A program made the position numbers and the translations under genes. Shown here in pieces: positions 47,931 through 60,121 of a stretch of 64,000 nt of DNA (the stretch's first letter is position 1; each line of letters starts with the position of its first letter). The DNA lies in contig CP141128.1 in the NCBI GenBank assembly GCA_035236585.1, positions 27,681,618-27,745,617 of the forward strand, given 5' to 3'. The stretch comes from Warburgia ugandensis (lineage: Eukaryota > Streptophyta > Magnoliopsida > Canellales > Canellaceae). The notes below the pieces were generated by a model, which made no database searches, was not told the origin of the DNA, and worked only from the letters and a program-made list of their open reading frames with translations.

Positions 47931-50199
47931 TACCCTTGGGTAGAAGATGACATTATACGTATGGTTTGATAGATATATGCTGATCAAAGACTATGGCAGA
48001 CTTCAAGGAGTATTAATACCTTATTAAGGTAGGAGGATTTTATGAATGTATCTATATGAGAAATACATGTTGAATACATGATCTTATGTCTAGAAATGTT
48101 GACAATTAGATATCATAATTCTACAAATGGTTTGATATCAATTATTACAATTAGATTCTTATCGGATTCATTAGCTTATGGGGAACACCAATGGATATAA
48201 TCCATAAAAAGGAAAATTTGGTGATATCTCACCTTGCTAATAAAATATATAGAAAAAGGAATTAGGCCAGGACAGTGACTTGTCCATCTATCTATCTTTA
48301 GCAAGAAGGGTACCATCAAGGATCAAATAAAGGTCTTGCTATCATAAATTGGAAGACCAAATATCTTAAGACCATTATTTAGTCATTACCTTTAGAGTAC
48401 TGTTGACTAAATAAAGGTGTCCCACCCTAATTAATCAAGTATGTTAGTATCTATGAGTTACTAGTCAAAGTTATATACTTAGAGGGATGTTATAAGTCTA
48501 TAGACTTGAGCTTTCCTTGAAAGAAGTACTTATTAAACTAAGTCAATTGAGGGTATGAGGTCAGTTGATGAGGACAGTTGAAACTGAGATAGGAGCAAAA
48601 ATAAGAAGTGATCTAAACCAATGTGGAAGATTTTTCGAACCTTAATGGCTACCATGACAAGGTGAAGAAATTACTTTGGGTCTGAGAAATACTGCTGACT
48701 TGGATTGAAAAGAAACGTAGATAAGTACTGATCAATTTGGAGACCCCTGAGCTTATGACAAAGATATATTTGGAAAGAGATCAATAAGTAATCAAATAAA
48801 GTCTTTCTATATGTCTACAAAAATGTTCCTTGCTTACCTGAGTGTTTTTCAAATTTGATGATTTAAGAGCTTCAGCATAACTTGATGTAGTAGTTATTGA
48901 ACAAGAATTGCTATTATAAGCTAGGTATGAGGAGGCACTTGAAGGATAAAATTTAAGGAATAGAGAAAATCATTACTTATGAGTATACCTCCTGACAATA
49001 TAGACTGCATGGTTGACAATAAAGCCTTGATAAAAGATTAAACAATATATTGACAAGGGGGATGAAAGGAGAAAAGGTGAGATGGCTAGCACACTATAAG
49101 GTGAAGATTTAATGTTACGTTGCCTTTAGACCAATAGTTAGTTGTTATGAGCATAAACCAAGTACGAAAAATCAATTGAAGGAATTTCCTAAGGACTAAC
49201 CCTACTGGATTGAGTATAGAACTTTTGGACTGAAAGGTTACGAAGAAAACCATCAAGCAAAGAAAGGACAAAGAGGATGATGACAAAGGATTCAACCATG
49301 ACCTAGTAAGGGTACTCGGTTATGAATAAGAGACTTTTTGCTTTACATAAATGGGAACATTATTGAAAATCCTAATGACCAATTGATGTGAATAGTAAGA
49401 TAGGCCTCTGGACAAGAACATTTGACATGAGTTTGGATAAAACCTTCATGGAGAAAAGCGTTTAATGAAATCAATAATTATGAAACTGGATATAGAGTTA
49501 GGACATTTTGCTTTCAGTATATGATAAGGTCCTCGATGGAAGATGCTACTAATTGACTTTCATGATTTTATTTTGGATGTAATTTTGGTCGAGGAATCAA
49601 GACAGTTGAAATCCAAAGTTAATCAAGGGTTTAACTATAGAGCACATGATACCTTGTCAGTTATTGAAGCATCTTGGGGACAAAGGTAAAAGATAAGAAG
49701 CAAAGTTAGACACAATAGAATGACATATAACCAACCATTAGAAGGAGATGTGGATGATGAAGCGATCACTAGATGAAAGACAAGAAGGAAAAGGATTATC
49801 CTATGATATTCAAAATAAAATAGAAGTAAGATCATACAATCTCAAAGAAATATGGAGTAATTTATACATGAATATAGAAGCATGATCCTACGAGGAGACC
49901 ATCCTATACACAATGAGAAAAGTATGGGCATCTAAGGATTTCGAGATAGATGAATTACTGCTAGAAACCGTTATTGTTAAACTGGCACGCATGAGAGTAT
50001 GCATCAAAGTACGCAGCGAAAGCGGCCCTTATAGGTAAGGCCTTGTAGAAGGAACAATAGAAATGATAAATTGAGGCTAAGCTTAGATTTGATTCCTAAG
50101 GAGGGGATGCATTCACCAAGAAGTTATCCAAAAGAAAAAATACTTTAAAGATGATAATTTATGGAATTTCGAGGACAAAATCTTTTAAGGGGGTAATAA
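47931..50199 (+). mobile_element. decayed Tekay-type internal sequence of the mosaic element
   Basis: No readable domain. It ends in 'gaatttcgaggacaaaatcttttaagggggtaataa' context, i.e. the standard PPT region (tract 50184-50199). The open frames at 49086-49295 and 49635-49835 are on the opposite strand and have no family signature. Confidence 0.55.
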
Positions 50200-53100
50200 T
50201 GTAATGCCCGAGCAATTTACACTATTTTTAACGAAAATTGGACAGTCTATAGGAAATAAACTGAGTTAAAAGTTTTACTTTATTTAAAATAGTAAATAAA
50301 TTAATTTGCAAGGAAACTTAGTACCATTAGATTCTACATGAAAAATGGAATCCAACGCCTCAAAAATCACCCAAAACGGAGTTCGTATGAAGAAGTTACA
50401 ACCATTTAAAGATAGGGGTATTTCTGAAAATTAAACAAAAAACGAAAAAGGACGAAAAACGCAGGGGCCGTTTTGATAACAGCAACCCCTTTCGTCTTCA
50501 ACCTCAAGAACCCTCCAGAAAACCCTAAATCCCAATTTCTCTAGAAAATCCCAGGGGAAAGGGCGTCACTGCCATTGAGGGGCACCGCCTTCTCCCCTCT
50601 ATAAAAACCCCATCTCCCCTCTCCCAAAAACCACATTTTTCGGCATTTTTCCAATCATTTAAGACTGGGGTTTCCAGCAAAAACCGGAAACCTGTCCCTC
50701 TGTGTTTTTCGGCAACGGCCAGGCCAAGTCTAGTTGGCCATTCCTTTACCCATCTCCCCATTCCCCTTTTCTTCTTCTGGTCACAACGGAATGACGGGAT
50801 CCCCCCTTCTTCGAGTTTTTCGGCGAGCAGGAAGGTCCAGCATGAAATGGGGCTCTATCACTGGCAATGGGCACTCCCCAGGCTGCCCAGGTAAGACGTC
50901 CTTACCTCCCTTCGTTGGTTCCTCCACCTTTCAAGCTAGATCCATGCTGGATCTAGCGTTTCCCAGCTGTTTCCAGTAGGAATTCCTGGCCGAAAAAATG
51001 CCCCAAGCCAGTCCTAGACAACCTTGCATGAGCCGGGCGTCCCAGGGATGCCTTGCTCCATGTGCGCCTGGGACAGGGTCCCAGGTGCGCGCGCGACATG
51101 TGGTACGGGTCCCGACTTGACCAGGGTGCATGGGGTGCCCTGGGAGCTGAGACACACCATGCTACAGGGTGCGTTCGTGCGATGATGCGCGTCATAGCAC
51201 GTCACTTGAGCATGCATGTGCGTGTGCAAAATGCGGTCCCTGGCACGGCCTTTGGGCACGCACGCACGTTAGGTGGTCGCGGTCCGACCAGGATGCACGA
51301 GTGTCCTGGGAACTGAGACACGTAGACCCAATGAGACTTTAAAAATTAGGATTAAAGGATAAATTGCAGAGTTTAACTATTAGAAAGTAGATCCATATCA
51401 TAGGATCTAGCCTGGCAATGAATTAAGCAAGGACCATTGACCCTAAACAGCAGATTTAGCGGTCTAATAGATTAAGATTAATAAGGACTCCTTGTATCCA
51501 TTCGTACCCAGGAGTTTATAAATGAGACTCAGAGATGGGTTAAGTGCTAAAGGATGCGACTCTAGGAGACTTTGAGGTAGGTGCTCTATCGCTACCAGAC
51601 TTTTAAAAAGAGCCATGATTGTTTTAAGATTGCATGTTTTAAGTATACGTATATGACTTGTTTAGCATAACTTATTTTATGACTTGTTTAGCATATAATT
51701 GAATTCAGCATGCATATGATAAATACATTATGCATAGACATGTTTTGCAAATAATTGCATTATTTGTGAGCATTGAGTTCTTGCAAAATTGCATGTCCTT
51801 GAGGGTTACCAAAAGACGTTGGAGTGCCCAAAAGACGCTGGGTAGGCAGTTGTGAGGGACCCAAAGAGGACAGGTTTTGAAAAATACATTGCGCATATAT
51901 TGCTAAGACATGTGCTACATGTATAGATTGCATGATAACTGTAGCCTTGACCGATGAGGGCGGGATGATGAGGGCGGGCTGACGAGGGTGGGCCGATGAG
52001 GGTGGGCCAGAGAGAGCTGACAAGGCTTCTAAGCTGGCAGGCTTCTAGGTTGTCAGGCTTCTAGGCAGGGTTATGACTTTGAATGCAATACTAGCATGAG
52101 TAGATTTTATGCATTGCATGCATGTTTTGCAACCGATTGCATAAATTGCATGATTTATGGCGAATAAGTGTCATATGTCCCATGGAGGCATATGACCCTG
52201 TGTCCTCAGGTACCTGGGGACCACACGGTGGCGAGGTCGTGGGCATAGTTGCACCCTATGGTTTAAGGATTTATTTGCATTACATATGGCATGACATGAG
52301 GTTGGTCAACCATACCATATATCCATGGGTTGGATTCAGTGGAGCATCTTATGCATATCATTATGTTTATGATGTATGATACTTTCTACTTGGATTATGC
52401 TATTCTTAAAGTAGTCAGTATTCCGATTTGACAGTAGTTTTTAATATTGATATTGACCATGATTGTTCAAACATGCACATGTTTTAAAGAGCATATGATT
52501 TTAAACATAGCATGCATTGCAAAACTAGTAGTGATAGACTCCTACTGAGTATAGTATATACTCACCCTATCCTTAACATTTTTCAGGATAGTTCCACTCA
52601 CAAATAGAAGACATCTCAGGAGATATTAGTGCTACGAGCAAGTGAATGAACAAAGGAGACAACTATACATGTGAGTAAACTCTCTACCCTTTGGACATGT
52701 ATTTGTATTAATTTACAGTTGGGTTGTGTGCTGTGACTAGAAAGACCAGGGGAAAAACATTTATGGTTTCTAAAGTTTTTCAAAAATTACTTTGGTTGTT
52801 GTGAAAGCAAATGACACTTGGGGGTTTCAAAATAAGTTTAAAACAAAAGATTTTCCGCTGCATTGCATGGTTTTTGTAAAATGATTTTCAAATAGGGATG
52901 CATCCCGCCTTAGGAAATTTGGAAGAATAATTGATTAGGGTATATCCCTTGAAGACTTGTATTTTATTTGAGAGTATTCTATTGTATTGAGAGTTTTCAT
53001 TGTATGATGAGCTTTGAAATGTGGATTATGTAATTTGGACAAGTATTGTAATGATACCATGGGCTGTGTACTGTGAACGACTGGATGGATCCTGTAATTT

Positions 53101-53304
53101 AATAAAAGTATATTCCTTCAGTGGAATTTTATCTTATACAAAATTCTACTTATGTTATGTATGAAGTGATGACTTGGGTTTTAGAAAACAAGTTCTAAAG
53201 AATAGAATTTTAGCTGCTTTGTTTTCAAAAAAGTTTTTACTACTAAGGGCCCTATCTTTGCAAAATGTATTACAAAATGTGTTGTAAAAACCCTAATTGT
53301 CACA
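50200..53304 (+). repeat. right LTR of the mosaic element (9270-type body)
   Basis: Starts TGTAATGCCCGAG. 51540-52880 is collinear with the 9270/16436 LTRs read in reverse, for instance 'ggtgctctatcgctac' at 51580. A GC-rich block spans about 50470-51320, including a CpG-rich stretch at 50990-51320. A likely TATA box, TATAAAAA, is at 50600-50607. The tail, about 52950-53304, is closer to the 1587-type LTR. Confidence 0.7.
51951..52070. repeat. two adjacent minisatellites
   Basis: About four copies of a 13-15 bp GATGAGGGYGGGCC unit (51951-52009), followed by about three copies of a 16 bp GGCTTCTAGGYTGTCA unit (52024-52070). Both are inside the LTR, and the 9270-type copies lack them. Confidence 0.85.
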
Positions 53305-53309
53305 TGGTT
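53305..53309. repeat. target site duplication (right), TGGTT
   Basis: Identical to 45128-45132. The surrounding sequence aligns without a gap to 21680-21705 of internal region 1 when one copy is counted. Confidence 0.8.
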
Positions 53310-54424
53310 AACCAAATATGAGTTGTAGAGACGACTCATAGGGAGACCATTACTAAAATTTAAGATGATCAAGAGAATAGGCATAAGATTTGTTAACCTT
53401 TCAATTGAGACCTCAAGAAGAGCCTAAAATTTTGGGAAACAAATTGAGTTTTGAGAAAAAGAAGGATAACATGAAGTGTTTGAATCAATGGATGTGAATT
53501 TGTAGATTTTGGAGCGATACTCAGTTGAATAATTAGTACACGTATGCTAAGAAAATCAGAAGAAAATTCAAATTTTCTACTATTGGTGAAGATGGTTATT
53601 GGATATGATTCAATTCTGAATTGTTGACCATAATTATATGGTGTAGAATGTAAAAATAATTATACTGAGAGTAAATAATTCTTTTCAAGAATGTGATGAG
53701 AAGGACAATGTCTATATCGGAGAAGATTTATCATAAAAGATAATACAGTCAGATTGGCCAAGAGTTTGGCTACTAATGTGACATTGCGAATTGTTAAAAG
53801 AACTCCAAAATGTTCAACTTGGGAGATCTATTCACATGAATGAGATATCCAAGTTAAACTAAACACTGGTGAAAAAGATGGTAATAGAGAAGATGTGACA
53901 TGTAACCAAGGCCCTTGAGTGGGCCACTAGATGGCAGATAGAATGGACTAAGAACTAAAGATAAATAGTACACTTTTAAGGACCAATTCATGACATGATA
54001 AAATAGCTCCTCAAAAGTTAGAAGGTGGATAATCTAAAACACTTGCGTCTCTTTTGAAAGGAAGTAGTTTGAGTCTAAATAAGTGACAAATTGCAAATGC
54101 TCAAAGTTATTCCAAGTTTGGGATTGCATATGGTTGGCCACATGCAAGTGTGCATGATGGAAACCTAGATGACATTTCTAAGTGGCACCCATAGATGATT
54201 AAATACTAATAGTTTTTGTGAGAAATTCAAATCCCCACATTGGAAGAATAGCATCCAAGATATGTATAAGATAGTAGTGTTGATTGTTATAGCCAGAAGG
54301 CTTATCTTGATGAGCTTCTAATAGAATTTGGGAGGCTGATGTTTTGGGCAAGTATAGTTGTATGCTAGCAAGAGAATGACTTGGCTCAAAGGCAATATAT
54401 GTTAAATCAAGATCCTATAAGCTA

Positions 54425-55594
54425 TCATTGGATATTTTGACCATCTTTCAATGTGTTTTGTGTTACATTGAGATTTGACAATATTGTATGTATGAAAATA
54501 TGATATTTTATGCATATTGCATTATATTTTGTGCTTTTCTCATTGAATTGAGAATTTGACCTTGACTGTCATTTGAAACAAAATGCATTAGTATAGATGC
54601 ATTGAGTTTTCATATTTTATCGCATACATACTGAATCTTAATCCTGTGTGGGATATTGTTACATGGACATGCATCATGAGCTTGTGATTATGAAAAATAC
54701 ATTGTGTTATTCTAATTGAAATGTAGACTGAGATGATTTTACTTTGAAATAGATGCATGACAGTTTTGTATTCACAAAGTATGTGATTTGATTTCATTTT
54801 GAATGGATGTTTGATAGCTCATGACTCCATAAATTTCATCTTATTTTGCTTGCAATTGATTTGGAAATAACATGAGTTCATTTTAATACTTATGATGCGT
54901 GGAATTTGTGTTTACACTATAAATCTTATTTTTACCTATGTATACATCTTATTCTACCTACATAAGAACAAGTTTACTGAGATATTGTAATTTTTTACAA
55001 TATCTAAGATTTGATGAAATAGAATAAAAGGAAGAAAGCGAAAGATAGAGTGATGAGTTGCATAAGAGATTAGTGGTAGTATCGCCAAAGTATAAGAACA
55101 TATGGATATTCATTCTAGAATTAATGTATTGGATAGTTAATTTATGTTCTTTTGGATATGTGGACATGGATGTATAGATTGATGGCTGTGACTGGATAAA
55201 TTCTAGCTATGATAAAATTGATTTTCAAACTGTTACTTTTAAAAGTGAAATGTTTTCTTTTCAATTCAATGATGTACTTGGAAATTGAATGGAGACAAAA
55301 TCTCCTTTATTATTTAATATATGAAGATTGTTAGTTAAGGATATCACTTCGCATGTGAAAAATGCATAATATCCAATAAACAGATAAAACTTTGCTAGAT
55401 TTTCAGTAAAAAATGAAATGATCATTTTAACATCAGTTCCCCAGTTTGTATAGTAATGATGCTTGGGGTTTTAAAAAAAAATCTTTTCACACAAAAATAT
55501 TTTTGCTGTTTGTTTTCAAAACTAATTTTTAACTAGCGGCCTTGCTTTTAAAAAAGAATGGAGAAAAAGTTGTTTGGAAACCCAGGTCATCATA
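54425..55594 (+). repeat. 3' part of a Tekay-type LTR (array LTR 3)
   Basis: Matches 43985-45047 from 'ggatattttgaccatc' to the end 'cccaggtcatcata'. Its 5' part is missing; internal sequence joins it directly at about 54424. No target duplication can be assigned, since the left end of the array is truncated. Confidence 0.75.
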
Positions 55595-55604
55595 GTATGT
55601 GTAT

Positions 55605-56300
55605 GAATATAGCCAATATATACATAATTATTGTTCTCCAAGGAAATTGTAACTTAAATTACTGTCCAAAAGTTTGCTTTGACTTTAATTCTCATAGAAT
55701 ATATTTGACACTTACAATGAAGTCATTCAGAAATGGGTAAATCTTTCTTCAATATGTGAGTAAAATAATGTTCATCAAAGCTATGTTCTCAAATATTTCA
55801 TATAAAAGAATATTAACTTAGAAAAATTTAGTAATGGTCTCATGGAAAGAATATTAACTATTAAAGAATGTTGCACTTTACAAATTCCCTACTTATTCAT
55901 AACTGCATCTAAGTCATGTTAGGACTTTTACTGTGATGAAACAAAGGATTAGGATAGAGATATCAAATAAAGTAGTATGAGGGTAAACAAAGGTGTTTAG
56001 AAGAATATGTAAAGGTCTTCGAGTGATGTATTCATAATTATCTCTTCACATATCTTTTTGTATTTTTCCTTTTCACTTTTCCCTTTACTCTTGAATATGG
56101 CCTTTCTTCATCTTTTCTTCTATGAAGATACTTTTGGTGTTCCTCTCTTGAACTATATTGCTCACACTTTTCTTCAAGATATTTATCAATCATCTTTACA
56201 CATTTCCAAAACAATGGGAAATGGACATAGTATGTAGGGTTAAATATGGGTAATGGTGAATTGGCTATCAAAGAAAAGGATTAATATAAAGATTTAAGGT
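55605..56300. repeat. direct repeat, copy 1
   Basis: Collinear with 58030-58770, from 'catacataattat' through 'ctacttattcataac', 'aagtcatgttaggactt' and 'gtaaaggtcttc' to the 'caatgggaaatggacata' region. By eye the divergence is high (about a quarter of sites, with many small gaps). Confidence 0.75.
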
Positions 56301-57112
56301 CTAACTAACAAAAAATAAGCCAAGAAAGTCTTTTGAAAAATAGCTTCTACCATTTCTTAGTTTTAACATTCATTTCAAAAAAGTCTAAAATGAATGTGAG
56401 CGTTTGGATTGAATTGGATGGCGGAGATCCTTCCTCCTTAAGGTTTTTCCTTGAATTCTCATGGAGTGGATGATGGCTATGGTTTATACAATTTCTTTGC
56501 TTCAACATTGTCTATTGGATAATCTTTAATATTATTGATGAGATTCTCTGTTGAAGTTTTCTTATCCAAAAAGATCTTCTTTGAGGGCTCTTTCTCTTTC
56601 CACCATTGGATTTGAATGCCTTAGAGTGGATGGCTTAGATTCTTTTGAGATTTCCTTATCCAATTTAGATTTGTCATTCTTTTACTCCTACCCCACCATT
56701 ATTTTTTCCAACAAATAGTATTCAAGGAGGGTGGGATGTCTTCCCCCTTGAATTTATACATTTTTCTTCCTTAAAAGTAGGTAGACAACCCATCGAAAAA
56801 TCTCCACCAATGGGGCTTTTGTCTAGTATTCATTATAGTCCATTTTTTCATTGGTCCATCCTTGTTTAAGTAATCATTAAATAGTTTTTTACAATATACT
56901 TTAACAAGGACAGATCTTGGCCTTTAAGCGCTTGAAAAGTGAGGTGGCTTTCATTGTAGATTTTTCGTAAATTGTCTTTGTCCTCACCTCCTTATTTTTG
57001 TTAACTAATCTTCCTTAACATTTTTCATTTTAAAGTGTTGGATTAAGTGTGACATATCTCCTTACATAGAAATAATTGTTTGACTCCTTAAGAGATCCCA
57101 TCTTTTGGTTAA

Positions 57113-57116
<4 letters not shown>

Positions 57117-57175
<59 letters not shown>
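57117..57175. repeat. (GA)n microsatellite
   Basis: 59 bp uninterrupted GA run. The arginine/glutamate open frame over it is an artefact. Confidence 0.98.
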
Positions 57176-57178
<3 letters not shown>

Positions 57179-58029
57179 TTGGAAGAAGTCTTCATGCGGG
57201 CCCTGATCTTTTGACTTGTTTTATTTCAAAGAAGCCTTTGTCGTATGTGATTTTAGTATATGTGACTTGAGCTTCCTTTAGAAGCTTTTCAAGCTGGTGG
57301 AACACTTGTATTCATACATGGAACTTTCTGTCACATTTACTTTTGATGTGTACACCCTATTTAGTAGGGACATGGTCGATGTTCCACTTAAGGTTTTCAA
57401 CTATTCTGACTTTGATAACAACATTCAATTTCATTTTGTGTTCTTGAACTTCATATTTGGCATGTGTGGGCCAATGATATAACTTCAACACCAAACTTGC
57501 TCTTTTTATGCTTATAATTGCCAAAAATACCTTTTTTGTCTCATTTGTACCCTACGCTTGCAAAAAATAGAATTAACCATAATTAGTGCTATTTAAGTCA
57601 TATATGAGGTTAAAACTCTACTTAATATAAAGTTATGAGTGTAATATTTCTATATATATATGGAATACTCTCAGGCTTGCATTTTGCTAGTCCTCAAGAA
57701 AAACTACAAAATAGAAAATAAGAAATTTAAAGAAAATCCTAACCACTTGCAGGTGTTGTCGTCCTCATTTTGCGCGTGTAGAAAACCTTTTAAGTCATTG
57801 GTTATCCCTAGTAGATGAGCTGTAGTCTTGTAAGGGTTTTCAAAAATGATAACCATCAATATTTAATTTTTTTTTTATGAAATTCCATTATTTATCTGAG
57901 TGAATTTTCTTTTATTCAGTTTTCCTCAAATTCCTAACTTTAGCATTTTAACAAAAATAAACAATAGTTCAAAATTTTAGCCATAAGCTAAAGATATTCC
58001 ATTATTTCATCAACTTGAAGTGCAAATGT

Positions 58030-58770
58030 GAACATAACCAATACATACATAATTATCGGTCTCCATGTAAATTATAACCTAAAGTACCATCCAAAAGTAT
58101 TGTTTGACTTAAATTCTCATAGGATATTCTTGTCATTTATAAAGAAGCAACTGAGAAAGGGTAAGTCTCTATTTGATGGGTCAGTAGAATAATGTTTATC
58201 GCGGCCAAATTATCGCACATTTCATGCTAACGAATGACAATTGAGAAAGAAGTAATGGTGTCATGAAAGATATCAACTATTAGGAATTTTACACCCTACC
58301 AAAAGCCCTACTTAGTCAGAACCATATCCAAGTCATACTTATCCTAAGATCAAGTTAGGACTTCAATTAGGTTGAAACATGGGATTGGGAAAAGGTTATC
58401 AAACAAATGGGTAGAGGCATAAATGAAGATTTTTTCAAAGATAAATGAAGATTTTTTCAAAGATATGTAAAAGTCTTCTACCAGTGTATTACAACTTTCT
58501 TTTCTACCCATAAGAGCAAATATTTCCTTCTTCATTGGCTATGTTTTTTATTTTTTCTCTTTAACTTTTGATATAGCCTTTCTTTGAATTTTTCTCTTTT
58601 CAGCCCTTTTGATGTTCATCTATTAATTTGTACTTTTCATACTTTTCTTAAGATACATTTTTCAATCATTTATGCATATTCTCAAAACAAATTGGGTAAT
58701 GGATATATTATAGGGGTTAATAAGGGTAATAGTCAATGGGTTCACAAAGAAAAGGCTCATTAAATGGCTC
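58030..58770. repeat. direct repeat, copy 2
   Basis: Partner of 55605-56300. It carries its own recent 22 bp tandem duplication, AAATGAAGATTTTTTCAAAG plus AT, at about 58422-58465. Confidence 0.75.
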
Positions 58771-59101
58771 AAGGGATTAACTAGTAGAAAAAGAATAATT
58801 TATGGAAGGTTAAAGGATCTAGGTTTAGCAAAGATGACCTATATTTTTTCCTAGGTTTCATATGACTTAAAAATTACCATAAACATAAGAGATGTATGAT
58901 ATAGTCCTTTAGATGTTTTCTCAATAGTTGACTAAGATGAAGAATAATGAGACCAACTAAGAAATTATGTCTGCTGAAGAAAAAATTAGAATTTATATAT
59001 AACCCTCTTAAAAAAAGATTGGCTCTAAAGCTCACATGGGTTAATAGTCTCCACTTGTATTTTTTAAGATCTCTAGGTTATACTAACTCTTAAACATAAA
59101 C

Positions 59102-59161
59102 TATGTATGTATGTATGTATGTATGTATGTATGTATGTATGTATGTATGTATGTATGTATA
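59102..59161. repeat. (TATG)15 microsatellite
   Basis: 60 bp perfect tetranucleotide run. Confidence 0.97.
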
Positions 59162-59289
59162 CAGCTACTTTGTGTAGTGAATATTCTAAGTTTAATTTTT
59201 CATGGAATATTTTAGAAAAGGATAAAAAGATGAACTAATATATAAATCTATCAAGAAGCTAAATTTCAAAAAATAGGCTGAATATTAAA

Positions 59290-59600
59290 AAAATTTCAAT
59301 TCTTGTCCTTGCAAAAGAACTTGTCACAATTTTTTTAAAATTTATTATTATTATTATCATTATCATTATTATTAATTTTAAAATAAAAGACTTAAGACTT
59401 TGGACGCATCAAAATATAAATACCCTACAAATATACTAAATTAAACATTGTCCACAAAGTTTTAAAATAAAAGCATATAAGTAGACTCTAGTGATGGTGC
59501 ATTGGCTGATGAGGCCATAAAAATGCATAATTTACAATGCATGCAAAATTCAACTAGATGATACTAAAACTAACTAATCTAAGAAATTCTAAACCTGACA
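59290..59600 (-). mobile_element. Athila/Tat-type 3' UTR-like fragment
   Basis: Collinear with 8940-9264 ('gacgcatcaaaatataaataccctac' versus 'gacacatcaaaatttaaatacctt...'). It carries the same 'acaatgttta...' motif on the minus strand as post-pol DNA of Athila/Tat elements. Contains a short (TTA/TCA)n run at about 59342-59376. Confidence 0.5.
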
Positions 59601-60080
59601 TTGAGTGTTTAATTTTAATAAAAAACCCTTAAATTAGTATCTAGATAGATCATCTAAACAATCTAATTTTGTATAATTAGATTAAATGTGCATAATAGCT
59701 CCAAGTAACCATCTAACAATTGTTTGAAAATATTTAATGGCCAGATAATCTTTAGAGTTGATCAAATGACTAAATCATGGTTAAGATGACTTTAATTAGA
59801 TCATGTGTTGCAGATCAACCAGAATGGAATTAGATGACTTAGATTAAGCTGATTGGCTCCAAATCATCATCACCCTATAAGGTTCAAACAATACAAGATG
59901 GATCTAGGAGATGGTTTCCTAAAGGGGGAGCTAGTATGGATGGTTTGTAATTGAAAAAGGAAACCCATAGAGGTAAAAGGTAAGACTAAGTAGAGGAAAG
60001 TGCATCACCGTAGAATCTAAGAAGGAAAGCTTTAAAAGGAGAAGAGGGCTGTGGATCATAGAGTTTTTGGAAGGAAAAGC

Positions 60081-60121
60081 CAAAAAAGAAAAAGAAAAAG
60101 AAAAAGAAAAAAAGAAAAAGG
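60081..60121. repeat. (AAAAAG)n repeat
   Basis: About six to seven hexamer copies, slightly imperfect. Confidence 0.9.

Larger units (their letters stand above)
45133..53304 (+). mobile_element. mosaic LTR element with unlike LTRs
   Basis: Flanked by the identical 5 bp TGGTT at 45128-45132 and 53305-53309, with outer-element sequence continuous across it. The left end (TGTAATAACCCCAG, to about 47930) matches the 5' part of the solo LTR at 1587. The right part begins after a polypurine tract with TGTAATGCCCGAG (50200) and is related to the 9270-type LTR through about 52910. The last ~350 bp resemble the tail of the 1587-type LTR. About 48000-50199 is decayed internal sequence. The likely reading is a second element inserted into a 1587-type LTR with loss of sequence, or recombination between subfamilies. 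Fossil with many breaks. Confidence 0.7.
45048..54424 (+). mobile_element. decayed internal region of a Tekay-type element (array internal 2), split by a nested element
   Basis: 45048-45132 and 53305-54424 together match the start and part of internal region 1 (21602 onward). The match runs base for base across the nested insertion ('gagagttg' then 'aatatgagtt'). It passes at about 54424 straight into LTR sequence, so the 3' part of the internal region is missing. No intact coding domain is visible. Confidence 0.65.

Noticed and set aside
57076-57270. Arginine/glutamate-rich open frame
   Set aside because: Produced by the GA microsatellite at 57117-57175.
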